Source of the DNA: Pseudonocardia parietis | GTDB lineage: Bacteria; Actinomycetota; Actinomycetes; Mycobacteriales; Pseudonocardiaceae | Length of the DNA stretch: 64,000 nt | NCBI RefSeq assembly: GCF_017876315.1 | Contig: NZ_JAGINU010000001.1 | Span: forward strand, 2,170,001-2,234,000 | Direction: 5' to 3' | In this document: positions 7,427-18,358 of the stretch, piece by piece | Numbering within the stretch: the first letter of the stretch is position 1 | How the letters are laid out: every line of letters begins with the position of its first letter | The notes under the pieces: model-generated | What the model was told of the DNA's origin: nothing | Databases searched by the model: none | What the model saw: only the letters and a program-made list of their open reading frames with translations | Position numbers and translations under genes: made by a program

Positions 7427-8767
7427 ATGTCGGAGAGCAACCAGCCGTTGAAGATCTCGGTCATCGGCTGCGGCTACCTCGGTGCGGTGCACGCGGCGTC
7501 GATGGCCGAGCTCGGCCACGAGGTGGTCGGCATCGAGGTCGACGTCGACAAGGCCGAGGCCCTCGCGGCCGGGCGGGTGCCGTTCTTCGAGCCGGGGTTC
7601 GAGGAGCTCCTGGCACGCTCGCTGGAGTCCGGGCGGCTGACGTTCTCGCCGGACATGCGGGCGGCGAAGGGCGCCGCGGTGCACTTCCTCTGCGTCGGCA
7701 CCCCCCAGCGGCGCGGTGAGTACGCGGCCGACCTGAGCTACGTGGAGGCGGCGACGGCGTCGTTGCTGGACGTGCTGGGGCCCGGCGAGCTGGTGGCGGG
7801 CAAGTCGACCGTCCCGGTGGGGACGGCCGCGCGATTGGCCGCGCTCGTCGCCGAGCGGGTGCCCGACGCCGGCCTGGCCTGGAACCCGGAGTTCCTGCGG
7901 GAAGGGTTCGCCGTGCAGGACACCCTGCACCCGGACCGGATCGTCTACGGCGTCGCCGACGACGCGACCGGCCCGGACGCGGAGGCACTGCTGGACCGGG
8001 TGTACGCCTCGATCGTCGCGACGGACACCCCGAAGGTCGTCACCGACTACGCGACCGCGGAGATGGTCAAGACCGCGGCGAACTCGTTCCTCGCCACCAA
8101 GATCTCGTTCATCAACGCGATGGCCGAGCTGTGCGAGGCGACCGGCGCGGACGTCAAGCAGCTCGCCGACGCCATCGGGCACGACGACCGGATCGGCCGC
8201 AAGTTCCTCAACGCGGGCCTCGGTTTCGGCGGCGGCTGCCTGCCCAAGGACATCCGCGCCTTCATGGCCCGGGCCGGCGAGCTGGGCGCGGACCAGGCGC
8301 TGACCTTCCTGCGCGAGGTCGACAACATCAACATGCGGCGGCGGATCCGGATGGTGGAGCTCGCCCGGCAGGTGTGCGACGACTCGCTGCTCGGCAAGCG
8401 GATCGCGGTGCTGGGCGCGGCGTTCAAGCCGAACTCCGACGACATCCGGGACTCCCCGGCCCTCAACGTGGCCGCGCAGCTGCAGCTGCAGGGGGCGAAC
8501 GTGCGGGTGACCGACCCGGAGGCCGGGGCGAACGTGCGCAGGCACTGGCCCCAGCTCGACTTCGTCGGGACGCCCGAGGAGGCCGCCGAGAACGCCGACG
8601 CCGTGCTGCTGCTGACCGAGTGGAAGCAGTACAAGGAGCTCGACCCGGCGACGTTCGGGGCGCTCGTGCGGACCCGGCGGGTGCTCGACGGGCGCAACGC
8701 CCTCGACCGGGAGACCTGGGAGGCCGCCGGGTGGACCTACCGCGCGCTGGGGCGCCGGAACGTCTGA
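7427..8767 (+). CDS. UDP-glucose 6-dehydrogenase family protein
   Basis: The reaction is NAD-dependent two-step oxidation of UDP-glucose to UDP-glucuronate, or of a related nucleotide sugar. The 446 residues have GCGYLG at 14-19, NPEFLREGFAVQD (substrate segment), KTAANSFLATKISFIN, the catalytic Cys271 in GGGCLPKD, GAAFKPNSDDIRDSP and a C-terminal LLLTEWKQY. The length matches the family. With the adjacent rml genes it suggests a nucleotide-sugar supply locus. GDP-mannose dehydrogenase is a less likely alternative, since the sequence follows the UDP-glucose enzyme pattern. Confidence 0.9.
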   Translation: MSESNQPLKISVIGCGYLGAVHAASMAELGHEVVGIEVDVDKAEALAAGRVPFFEPGFEELLARSLESGRLTFSPDMRAAKGAAVHFLCVGTPQRRGEYAADLSYVEAATASLLDVLGPGELVAGKSTVPVGTAARLAALVAERVPDAGLAWNPEFLREGFAVQDTLHPDRIVYGVADDATGPDAEALLDRVYASIVATDTPKVVTDYATAEMVKTAANSFLATKISFINAMAELCEATGADVKQLADAIGHDDRIGRKFLNAGLGFGGGCLPKDIRAFMARAGELGADQALTFLREVDNINMRRRIRMVELARQVCDDSLLGKRIAVLGAAFKPNSDDIRDSPALNVAAQLQLQGANVRVTDPEAGANVRRHWPQLDFVGTPEEAAENADAVLLLTEWKQYKELDPATFGALVRTRRVLDGRNALDRETWEAAGWTYRALGRRNV

Positions 8768-8803
8768 GCCGTTCCGCTGCTCGCCACGGCGACGCGTCCC
8801 ACC

Positions 8804-8857
8804 AGGGGTACGGCAGCGCTGTCCTCTCATGATCGGACAGCGCTCAGGTGCCCCTCG
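8804..8857 (+). terminator. Terminator-like hairpin after the UDP-sugar dehydrogenase
   Basis: The inner stem AGCGCTGTC (8815-8823) pairs with GACAGCGCT (8836-8844). An imperfect outer stem extends it (AGGGGTAC with GTGCCCCT). It lies 47 nt past the stop codon. There is no U-tract, which is usual for actinobacterial terminators. Confidence 0.55.
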
Positions 8858-8911
8858 CGGGAGCCGGGGCCGCGAGTCGCGGGCGGCGGTACGCGGCGGT
8901 ATCACTTGCAG

Positions 8912-10357
8912 GTGACCTCTCATCCCGTGCTCTCCGGTTCGGACCGGGAATCCTTCGGTTCGATGCACCGGCGCTCCACCCCGCGCGAGGAGCGCTACCG
9001 GATCGGCAAGGCCCTGCGGAGCACCGCGCCCCGGTCGACGCTCGCGTCGTGGTCGTCGGCGCTGCGCCGGGTCGACCCGGTCGGGCTGGTCGAGGAGACC
9101 AACGCCGGGCGGGTGAGCGAGCTCGTTCCGCTGCGGATCCAGCGGATGAGCACCTCACCGCACGCGTTCCTGCGCGGGGCCGCGGCCCTGCACGCCGCCG
9201 ACTTCGCCGTGCTGCCCGCGAGCGGGATCCGCCCGGTGATCTGCGGCGACGCACACCTCGGCAACTTCGGCTTCTACGCATCGCCCGAGCGCGAGCTCGT
9301 CTTCGACCTCAACGACTTCGACGAAGCCCACCCCGGCGCCTGGGAGTGGGACCTGCGCCGGCTCGTCGCCTCCACCTGGGTCGCCGGCCGGGACTCCGGT
9401 GCGTCCGAGCGGCGGTGCGAGGAGGCCGTCGCCCGCTGCGTGCACGCCTACGCCGAGCACCTGCGCACGCTGGCCGAGCAGCCGCTGCTCGCCCGCTCGT
9501 TCGACGTCATGGACGTCGAGTCGCTGCGCGGGGACGCCGACCACAAGACCGCTCGCCGGGCCATCGACAAGGCCGCCGAGCGGGCCCGCAGGCGCACCTC
9601 GGACCGGGCGCTGCCGCGGTTCGTCACCGACGAGGGTGGCGAGCGCCGGATCGTCACCGAGCCGCCGCTGATCACCCACCCCGACGACGAGCGCACCGAG
9701 CGCATCGTCGCCGCGCTCGACGACTACCTCGCCACGCTGCCGACGCACTGGGCGCGGATCCTCGGCGGCTACCACGCCACCGATGTGGCCCACAAGGTCG
9801 TCGGCGTCGGCTCGGTCGGGCTGCGCGCCTACCTCGTGCTGTGCGAGGGATCCAGCCCGGACGACGTGCTGTTCCTGCAGCTCAAGCAGGCACGCCGGTC
9901 CGTCGTCGCGCCGTACGTGCACGGTGACGAGGCCTGGCACGCCCACCAGGGACAGCGCGTCGTCGAGTACCAGCAGGCGCTGCAGACCGTCTCCGACCCG
10001 CTGCTCGGCTGGACGACGATCAGTGGACGCCAGTGCGGTGCCCAACAGTTCTACGTACGTCAGTTCCGCGACATGAAGGGCGCGATCGTGCCCGACAAGC
10101 TGGACGCCCCCGCCCTGGCCGACTACGCCGACATCTGCGGCAAGCTGCTCGCCAAGGGCCACGCCCGCACCTCCGGCGCCTCCATGATCGCCGGTTACCT
10201 GGGCAAGGGCGGCAAGGTGTCCGACGCCCTGTGCACCTTCGCCCGCGCCTACGCCGACCAGACCGAAGCCGATCACGACGCCCTGCTGCGGGCGATCCGG
10301 TCCGGGCGGCTGTCGGATCGGACACCTGAGCAGGTGCCCGGCGGAGCCATCGGCTAG
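8912..10357 (+). CDS. DUF2252 family protein
   Basis: The protein is about 481 residues long. It has the DUF2252 pattern PREERYRIGKALR, MSTSPHAFLRGAA, VICGDAHLGNFG, LVFDLNDFDEA and FYVRQFRDMKG. The DAHLGNFG and DLNDFDE segments resemble the catalytic-loop and metal-binding motifs of aminoglycoside-phosphotransferase-like kinases, so a phosphotransferase role is a fair inference but unproven. The start could be GTG 8912, TTG 8906 or ATG 8963; no clear ribosome-binding site decides this. Its stop codon overlaps the putative -10 of ctaJ. Confidence 0.85.
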   Translation: MTSHPVLSGSDRESFGSMHRRSTPREERYRIGKALRSTAPRSTLASWSSALRRVDPVGLVEETNAGRVSELVPLRIQRMSTSPHAFLRGAAALHAADFAVLPASGIRPVICGDAHLGNFGFYASPERELVFDLNDFDEAHPGAWEWDLRRLVASTWVAGRDSGASERRCEEAVARCVHAYAEHLRTLAEQPLLARSFDVMDVESLRGDADHKTARRAIDKAAERARRRTSDRALPRFVTDEGGERRIVTEPPLITHPDDERTERIVAALDDYLATLPTHWARILGGYHATDVAHKVVGVGSVGLRAYLVLCEGSSPDDVLFLQLKQARRSVVAPYVHGDEAWHAHQGQRVVEYQQALQTVSDPLLGWTTISGRQCGAQQFYVRQFRDMKGAIVPDKLDAPALADYADICGKLLAKGHARTSGASMIAGYLGKGGKVSDALCTFARAYADQTEADHDALLRAIRSGRLSDRTPEQVPGGAIG

Positions 10358-10360
10358 GTT
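10355..10360 (+). promoter_or_regulatory. Putative -10 element TAGGTT of the ctaJ-DUF5130 pair
   Basis: TAGGTT is identical to the GPP34 hexamer and lies 8 nt before the GTG at 10369, overlapping the DUF2252 stop. There is no ribosome-binding site. Confidence 0.4.
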
Positions 10361-10368
10361 CTGGGCCC

Positions 10369-10605
10369 GTGACCGTCGTCGAAACCCTGTTGGTCTTCGT
10401 GGTCGCGCCGGTGGTTCTGTACTTCGCGATCTGGATCGTGATCGCGATGCGCAACCGGAGCGGCCGCCCCCGCTACAACGCGGGTGACCCGTGGCCGTAC
10501 GAGCCCCTGTTCTGGATCGCCAACCCGGCCGGCGCCGCGCACCCCGCAGCGCACGCGTCGGCCGACGGCAGTGACGCACGAGGAGGTACCGGTGGCAAGT
10601 GGTAG
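10369..10605 (+). CDS. ctaJ: Small membrane protein, probable aa3 oxidase subunit CtaJ
   Basis: This 78-residue protein has one transmembrane helix at residues 5-27 followed by a basic segment and the motif PRYNAGDPWPYEPLFW. That motif resembles the CtaJ accessory subunit of the actinobacterial cytochrome bcc-aa3 supercomplex. The downstream DUF5130 gene is the usual neighbour of this small gene, as I recall it from mycobacteria. The call rests on the tryptophan/tyrosine-rich motif and on context; the residues after about 60 are low-complexity and overlap the next gene by 14 nt. Confidence 0.6.
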   Translation: MTVVETLLVFVVAPVVLYFAIWIVIAMRNRSGRPRYNAGDPWPYEPLFWIANPAGAAHPAAHASADGSDARGGTGGKW

Positions 10606-11074
10606 CGGTGTCGCCGTTTTCCAGGGCAACGAGGACGAGCTGCCCGAGGGCTCGGTCGTAACGAGCTCCGGCCGCCTGTCGGTGGCCGAGGAGTTCCAGG
10701 AGCCCAAGGCCTCCGACCAGCCGTTCACCCCGGTGCAGCTCACCCGGCTGGACGACGCGCTGACCCTCACCAGCCGCGAGACCGGCCTGCGGTTCGCCCT
10801 GTACCTGGGCGACCTGGGTGCCGACGCCCGGAAGACGGCCGTCGACCTGCACAGCCGGATCGAGGGCTACGACGAGGCCGTCCTCGTCGCCGTCAGCCCC
10901 GAGCAGCGGCTGCTGGAGATCGTGACCGGGTCCGAGGCGAAGGTCCGCCTCCCGGACCGGGGCGCGAAGCTCGCGCTGATGAGCATGGTCGCGTCGTTCA
11001 AGGAGGGGGACCTGTTCGCCGGGCTCCTCTCAGGTCTGCGGATGCTGGCAGACCAGGCGGGCAGCCGTTCCTGA
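10592..11074 (+). CDS. DUF5130 family protein
   Basis: This 160-residue protein starts at GTG 10592, with AGGAGG 6 nt upstream, inside the end of ctaJ. It contains FTPVQLTRLDDALTLTSRETGLRFALYLGDLG, which is the start of the TPM-like core, then LLEIVTGSEAKVRLPDRGAKLALMSM. The family is confined to actinobacteria and its role is unknown. Overlap with ctaJ indicates translational coupling and a possible link to the respiratory chain. Confidence 0.75.
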   Translation: MASGSGVAVFQGNEDELPEGSVVTSSGRLSVAEEFQEPKASDQPFTPVQLTRLDDALTLTSRETGLRFALYLGDLGADARKTAVDLHSRIEGYDEAVLVAVSPEQRLLEIVTGSEAKVRLPDRGAKLALMSMVASFKEGDLFAGLLSGLRMLADQAGSRS

Positions 11075-11105
11075 GCGAGGTGCGCCGCGAACGGGCGTAC
11101 GCCTC

Positions 11106-11111
11106 TAAGGT
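11106..11111 (+). promoter_or_regulatory. Putative -10 element TAAGGT before the leader ORF
   Basis: TAAGGT ends 6 nt before the ATG at 11118, the start of a 9-residue leader ORF. The predicted transcript would be leaderless and would begin with that ORF. Confidence 0.4.
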
Positions 11112-11117
11112 GTGCCC

Positions 11118-11147
11118 ATGTCGCGTTCCGCGAGGGCGGTTCCCTGA
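11118..11147 (+). CDS. Nine-residue leader ORF coupled to the response regulator
   Basis: ATG 11118 opens a 9-codon frame (MSRSARAVP) whose TGA (11145-11147) shares one base with the response-regulator ATG in the string TGATG. The hexamer TAAGGT is placed for a leaderless start at this ATG. The GAGG inside the ORF (11132-11135) could serve as a ribosome-binding site for the regulator, so translation of the leader may control re-initiation. Existence is a reading of the sequence; function is inference. Confidence 0.4.
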   Translation: MSRSARAVP

Positions 11148-11812
11148 TGGGCGCCGCCAGCCCGATCCTGATCGTCGACGACCACGAGCTGGTCGGTTCC
11201 GCGCTCGCGCTCAACCTGCGCGCCGAGGGTGAGGACGCGACCTTCGCGCCGGTCCGTTCCGCGGCGGGTGTGCTCGAGCACGCCCGCCGGGGCGTCCCCG
11301 GCCTGATCGTCCTGGACCTGGATCTCGGCCGGGACCCGGACGGCAACCGGATCGACGGTGCCCGGCTCGTCGCCCCGCTGGTCGAGCTCGGCTGGCGGGT
11401 CGTGATCCTCTCCGGGAGTTCCGACGCCGGCCGGGTCGGCGCCGCGCTGGAGGCGGGCGGGTTCGTGTTCGTCCCCAAGCACGCCCCGTTCCCCGCCCTG
11501 CTCAACGCGATCCGCGAGGCCAGGGCCGGACGCTCGGTGATGCCTCCGGGCCGCCGTGAGCAGTTCATCAAGCTGTACCTCGACCGCGACCGCGAGCGCC
11601 GTGACCTGCACGCCAGGATCGGCAAGCTCACCCAGCGCGAGCGTGAGGTGCTCGCGCTGCTGGCCGGGGGAAAGCGTGCCCATGCCGTCGCCGATCACTT
11701 CGTCGTGTCGCTCGCGACGGTCCGGACACAGATCCGGGCGGTCCTGACCAAGCTCGAGGTCGGCTCCCAGCTCGAAGCGGTAGCGCTCTACCGGAAGGCT
11801 GCCGGTATCTGA
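11147..11812 (+). CDS. LuxR/NarL-type response regulator
   Basis: This 221-residue protein has a receiver domain at 1-125, with acidic Asp-Asp at 12-13, phospho-acceptor Asp57 in VLDLDLG, and the VPKHA lysine. A LuxR-type helix-turn-helix follows at about 150-215 (LTQREREVLALLAGG, VSLATVRTQIRAVLTKL). A basic helix of RDRERRD type links the domains. The kinase gene 95 nt downstream is the likely partner. Start ATG 11147 is chosen because it overlaps the stop of a tiny leader ORF and gives a complete receiver. Confidence 0.88.
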   Translation: MGAASPILIVDDHELVGSALALNLRAEGEDATFAPVRSAAGVLEHARRGVPGLIVLDLDLGRDPDGNRIDGARLVAPLVELGWRVVILSGSSDAGRVGAALEAGGFVFVPKHAPFPALLNAIREARAGRSVMPPGRREQFIKLYLDRDRERRDLHARIGKLTQREREVLALLAGGKRAHAVADHFVVSLATVRTQIRAVLTKLEVGSQLEAVALYRKAAGI

Positions 11813-11906
11813 CCTGCGGAACCGCTGACTCCCGCCCTCTCCCAACAGGTGTTTCCTTCGACCTATGATGCGGTGTTCGTCACCGTGAGGGATTCGGAGG
11901 ATCAGC

Positions 11907-13478
11907 GTGGCCGCCGGTAGTTTCAGTGGTGTCCTCGGCCGGCACCGCCGTGCGCGGTTCGTCGCCGGGCACCTGGCGGACGTCCTGGTGGTCGTCACCC
12001 TGTGTGTGCTCGTCGTCGCGGTCACCCGGCCCGCCGTCGTCGCCGGCCGGATCGACGTCACCGCCGCGACCTCGATCCTGACCCTGGTCGCGGCCGCGGT
12101 GGGCTCCGCCGCCGCGATCGTCGCCCTGGTCACCGGCCGGCTCACCGGGGACCCGCGGCCGTCCTGGTTCGGGGCGGCACTGCTGCTCTACGGCGTGATC
12201 GTGCTCCCCCTGTCGGCACTGGTGATCCAGGCCCGGCCCGGCGGAGTGGCGCGGCTGGCGGTGCTGGCGATGCTCGCGGTCGGGATGTGCATCCTGATCG
12301 CCGCGCTGCGCCCGCCGCCCCGGCTGGGCGCCTGGGGCGGCTGGGCGCTGTTCGCGGTCGCGCTCGCGGTCGGGGCTGCGGTGGCGAGCCAGGGGGAGAA
12401 CGCCGTCACCGTCGTGCTGGCGCAGAGCCCGCTGTCGTCGGTCCTCGTCCAGGCGGGCTGGGCGATCGTCGCGTTGCTGTTCCTGCTCGACGGGTACCGC
12501 AGGCAGAGCCGGGTGCGGTCCCGGGTCGGCCTCGGCCTGCTGACGATCGCGGTGTCCCAGCTGTACCGCGCCGTCGTCCCGGGCGAGCCGGTGGCCGGGC
12601 TGGTGTACCCGTCGCTGCGGATCCTCGGGATGGCGGTGGTGCTCTCCGCCCTGCTGACGATCGCGCTGCGTGCGGTGAGCGACCTGCAGGACGACTACGA
12701 CCGGCTGATGGAGACCGTCGGCGACGCGACCCGGCTGCTGGAACGGGCCGCGGGTCAGGCCGCGGAGCGCGACCACGAGCTGCGCAACGGCCTCGCCGGT
12801 CTCGCCGGCGCGGCCTACCTGCTCTCGCACGACAGCGGTGACGAGCGGACCGGCCAGCTGCGCGACTCCGTGCTGACCGAGCTCGGCCGGCTGCGCGAGA
12901 TGCTCGAGAACCCGGTCCTGGCCCCGTGTCCCGACTCCGCCGCCGACGACACCCCCGACCCGTTGGTCGACGAACGGGACGCCGAGCTGCTCGATCTGGG
13001 GCCGGAGTTCGCGCCGTCCGGGCCGGTCCCGCGGGCCGGGAACGGCCACGCGCACCGGGTCGAGGCCGTGCTGCGCCAGCTGGTCAGCCTCCGCGACGGG
13101 CAGCCGATCACCCTCGACGTCGAGGACGGTCTCCCGGTCGTGGCGGCCCCGGAGACGGTGACCCGCCAGGTCGTCACCAACCTGCTCGCCAACTGTGAGC
13201 GGCACGCGCCCGGCGCACCGGTGGAGGTCCGGGGGCGCACCGCGGACGCCCCGGGGTACGTCGTCGTCGAGATCCGCGACTCCGGGCCCGGCCTGCCCGG
13301 CGGCCAAGAGACGCTGGCCATCACCCGCGGCGTGCACGACGAGGCCGCCGGAGGCTCCGGGCTCGGCCTGCACATCAGTGCGCAGCTGGTCCAGGAGCAC
13401 GGTGGCGAGCTCGTCCTCCGGACGGCGCACGATCCGCGAGGATGTGTGGCCGTGCTCACGCTTCCGGCTGTCACCTGA
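11907..13478 (+). CDS. Membrane sensor histidine kinase
   Basis: The protein has 523 residues. About eight hydrophobic segments fill residues 20-250, then comes a helical linker, an H-box with His and the sequence HELRNGLAGLAGAAYLL near 292, and a C-terminal HATPase with NLLANCERHAPG (N box), EIRDSGPGLPG (G1) and GGSGLGLHIS (G2). Start GTG 11907 follows GGAGGA. No extracellular sensor domain is visible, so the membrane bundle itself may sense. It pairs with the response regulator just upstream. Confidence 0.85.
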   Translation: MAAGSFSGVLGRHRRARFVAGHLADVLVVVTLCVLVVAVTRPAVVAGRIDVTAATSILTLVAAAVGSAAAIVALVTGRLTGDPRPSWFGAALLLYGVIVLPLSALVIQARPGGVARLAVLAMLAVGMCILIAALRPPPRLGAWGGWALFAVALAVGAAVASQGENAVTVVLAQSPLSSVLVQAGWAIVALLFLLDGYRRQSRVRSRVGLGLLTIAVSQLYRAVVPGEPVAGLVYPSLRILGMAVVLSALLTIALRAVSDLQDDYDRLMETVGDATRLLERAAGQAAERDHELRNGLAGLAGAAYLLSHDSGDERTGQLRDSVLTELGRLREMLENPVLAPCPDSAADDTPDPLVDERDAELLDLGPEFAPSGPVPRAGNGHAHRVEAVLRQLVSLRDGQPITLDVEDGLPVVAAPETVTRQVVTNLLANCERHAPGAPVEVRGRTADAPGYVVVEIRDSGPGLPGGQETLAITRGVHDEAAGGSGLGLHISAQLVQEHGGELVLRTAHDPRGCVAVLTLPAVT

Positions 13479-13640
13479 TCGGGTGTGGCGATCCGCTGTG
13501 ACCAGCGGCTTCGGTACCGAGGGCGACGTCGTTCGCACGCTGTGACTTCCGCGGAGCCCGCGACGCTCGCATACTGGGTGCCGCGACGGCATGGTCCGCG
13601 CCGACGACGTCGGGCCGCCGTCCGTACGAAGGAGGTCACC

Positions 13641-13997
13641 ATGGCGCATCCGCACAACGGTGCAGCCGGTCCGGGTCCGCACGGACGCCGGACTGCGTCG
13701 TACCCCTCGACCCCCTCTGCCGCGGTGCTCACACCGCCGACCGGACTGCCCGCCGTCGAACCCACGGCCACCCCGCAGATCCCGCAGCAGCGGACCCCGG
13801 CCGAGCCGGTCGCCCCGCCGCCGGCGGCGGACCCGGCGCTGCGGCTCTGTGCCTGCGGGCACGAGGAGGACGTGCACGAGCACTACCGGCCCGGTAGCGA
13901 CTGCGGTTCGTGCGGCTCGCGCGCGTGCGGCTCGTTCCGGCCGGCCGACGCCGAGCGCTCCCGCAACCCGCTGGCCAGGCTGTTCCGCCGCCGCTGA
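13641..13997 (+). CDS. Small Cys/His-rich protein, probable zinc binder
   Basis: This 118-residue protein has a strong ribosome-binding site (AAGGAGGT) 5 nt before ATG 13641. The first 70 residues are Pro/Thr/Ala-rich. The C-terminal 45 residues carry CACGHEEDVHEHYRPGSDCG followed by two more Cys, which suggests a zinc site. It ends in a basic tail (LARLFRRR). I do not recognise a named family. A perfect hairpin ends the unit. Confidence 0.65.
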   Translation: MAHPHNGAAGPGPHGRRTASYPSTPSAAVLTPPTGLPAVEPTATPQIPQQRTPAEPVAPPPAADPALRLCACGHEEDVHEHYRPGSDCGSCGSRACGSFRPADAERSRNPLARLFRRR

Positions 13998-14041
13998 GCG
14001 GAGCTTGCGGAGCGAACATCTGAGCTGACGACAACACCTAC

Positions 14042-14079
14042 GCCGAGGGCCCCGGGAGTTCGTTCCCGGGGCCCTCGGC
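14042..14079. terminator. Perfect 16-bp-stem hairpin between convergent genes
   Basis: GCCGAGGGCCCCGGGA (14042-14057) pairs perfectly with 14064-14079 around a 6-nt loop. It lies between the plus-strand small Cys-rich gene and the minus-strand pepN, so it probably terminates both. Confidence 0.8.
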
Positions 14080-14092
14080 CGTGCTCGGGGCG

Positions 14093-16690
<2,598 letters not shown>

Positions 16691-16795
16691 GGAGGTGGTC
16701 TTGTCCTCTCCGAGGGTGGGGTCGTCGGCATCCAATCACGTGCATCGTGGCGGGGCCCGCGGAATCTCCGGCGGTCACCCGTCGTTGCGCCGGGC

Positions 16796-17422
16796 ATGAC
16801 GACTGCTGCTGGTAACGGCCGTGCCCGCATCGACGTGTGGTTCGACCCGCTGTGTCCGTGGGCCTGGCTGACCTCTCGCTGGGTGCTGGAGGTCGAGAAG
16901 GTGCGCGACGTCGACGTCTCCTGGCACGTGATGAGCCTGTCGGTGCTGAACGAGGGCCGGGACCTGCCCGAGCAGTACGCCGAGATGATGACCAAGGCCT
17001 GGGGCCCGGTGCGGGTGTGCATCGCCGCGGCCGAGCAGCACGGCGAGCAGGTGCTCGGCCCGCTGTACACCGCGCTCGGGGAGCGGATCCACAACCAGGC
17101 CAACAAGGACTTCGACGACGTCGTCGCGGGGGCGCTCAAGGAGCTCGACCTCCCCGAGTCGCTGGCCGGCGCCGCGCACTCGACCGAGTGGGACGAGAAG
17201 CTGCGGGCCAGCCACCACCAGGGCATGGACCCGGTCGGGCTCGACGTCGGGACCCCGACCGTCCACGTCGACGGCGTCGCCTTCTTCGGCCCGGTCATCT
17301 CCCGGGTCCCGAAGGGCGAGGAGGCAGGCCGGCTGTTCGACGGCGCCCGGCTGATGGCCGAGAACCCGCACTTCTTCGAGCTGAAGCGGACCCGGACCGA
17401 GGACCCGTCCTTCGACTACTGA
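16796..17422 (+). CDS. Mycothiol-dependent nitroreductase family protein (DsbA fold)
   Basis: This 208-residue protein has a thioredoxin/DsbA fold with the active-site segment FDPLCPWAW near residue 19 and, later, a [16 protein letters not shown] cis-Pro loop. It resembles the mycobacterial Rv2466c group, which uses mycothiol to reduce electrophiles and nitro compounds. Here the second position of the motif is Ala (CPWA), so the enzyme would work by a monothiol mechanism through Cys and mycothiol. It is divergent from pepN across 105 bp, a conserved pairing. Confidence 0.85.
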   Translation: MTTAAGNGRARIDVWFDPLCPWAWLTSRWVLEVEKVRDVDVSWHVMSLSVLNEGRDLPEQYAEMMTKAWGPVRVCIAAAEQHGEQVLGPLYTALGERIHNQANKDFDDVVAGALKELDLPESLAGAAHSTEWDEKLRASHHQGMDPVGLDVGTPTVHVDGVAFFGPVISRVPKGEEAGRLFDGARLMAENPHFFELKRTRTEDPSFDY

Positions 17423-17527
17423 TCCCAGGGCCACCGGCTGCCGGCTGCGCGTGGTCGGGCTACCGGCTCGGCTACGTGTGTACGTCGGTATGGGGAGCAG
17501 CTCGGGTTCGTGGGGCGCGCGCGGTCG

Positions 17528-17593
17528 GTGATCAGCGAGTCGTGTGTGATCGGTGCCAGATCTGACACCGATCCTGCACGACTCGCCGATCAC
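17528..17593. repeat. 66-bp palindrome, copy A
   Basis: Two 30-bp arms (17528-17557 and 17564-17593) match at about 25 of 30 positions around a 6-nt loop, AGATCT. The outer ends are GTGATC and GATCAC. Same size and layout as copies at 17901 and 37342. Confidence 0.8.
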
Positions 17594-17619
17594 GCCCGCG
17601 CGGGCGGATCCGGCCGGCG

Positions 17620-17706
17620 TCCTGGTGCTGTAGACCCGCTGCGTCGCACCCCATCGGACGACCTCGCAGCGCTTCACCTGGTGCGCGGCCCCGCGGGGTG
17701 CGATGC
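17620..17706. repeat. Imperfect 87-bp direct repeat, first copy
   Basis: It matches 18073-18160 at roughly three of four positions, with a shared core TCGCACCCC followed by TCGGACGACC and a GTGCGGCCCC-like stretch. Each copy lies to the right of a 66-bp palindrome. Confidence 0.55.
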
Positions 17707-17880
17707 CTGGGTCGGCCCCTCGGCCCTTCGGCCTGAGACCTGGGTCGGTGCCTCATTCGGAGCCTGGGTCGACGGTCCACCCGATGCCTGGACCGGCGCC
17801 CCACCTGAGGCTTCGAAAGGCGCCTCACCCGAGGCCTGGTCTCGGCGCCCCGCCCCGCCCCGCCCCGCCCGGTGCTTCGG
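17707..17880. other. Low-complexity spacer with short degenerate repeats
   Basis: Units resembling GGTGCCTCACCCGAGGCCTGG recur five or six times with many substitutions. No frame looks like protein on either strand. It separates the two palindrome-plus-repeat modules. Confidence 0.4.
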
Positions 17881-17900
17881 TCGGTGCCTCGGCCCGAGCG

Positions 17901-17966
17901 GTGATCATCGTGTCAGTGCCGATTGGTGCCATCGGTGGCACCGATCGGCACTGATCCGTTGATCAC
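17901..17966. repeat. 66-bp palindrome, copy B
   Basis: The 30-bp arms 17901-17930 and 17937-17966 match at 26 of 30 positions around the loop ATCGGT. The core CAGTGCCGATTGGTGCC / GGCACCGATCGGCACTG is shared closely with copy C at 37342, and the outer ends GTGATCA/TGATCAC are shared with copy A. Confidence 0.85.
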
Positions 17967-18072
17967 TCGAGGTAAGCCGGTCGCTCCGGGCGGGCGGGGT
18001 ACCTCTGACCGGCGGACCCTCGACGTCGGCCGCGGGACGGGTGCGATCACCCGTGGCGGTTGCCCCCGCGGC

Positions 18073-18160
18073 TCCCTGCTGCTGTATCCCCGGCGCCTCG
18101 CACCCCGTCGGACGACCCCGTAGCGGCTGCACCCAGTGTGCGGCCCCGGCGGGGTACGAG
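18073..18160. repeat. Imperfect 87-bp direct repeat, second copy
   Basis: Partner of 17620-17706. After it, 18168-18262 carries degenerate repeats of GTGCGACCTCGGGCGGAC type. I see no gene between 17967 and 18358. Confidence 0.5.
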
Positions 18161-18358
18161 GCATTAGGCCCAGGGTGCGACCTCGGGCGGACAGTGCGAA
18201 GCCACGGGCGCCGGGCGCGACATCTCGGGCGGACGGTGCGACCTCGGGTGCGGGGTGGGACGTCTCGCTCGTCCGGTAGGCAAGAGGACGCTCGCGATCG
18301 CGAACCATCCGGGCGTTCGGGCCGTGGCGGGATCCGCCGCCCGCCACAGTGCCCGGCC

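Noticed and set aside
13485..13640. Upstream extension of the Cys-rich small protein
   Set aside because: Arg-rich, and the AAGGAGGT site is placed for ATG 13641.
17423..18358. Small genes ending at the palindromes (frames ending in IGATDGT-like residues)
   Set aside because: The shared endings come from the palindrome itself, read on either strand; no start signals or family match.
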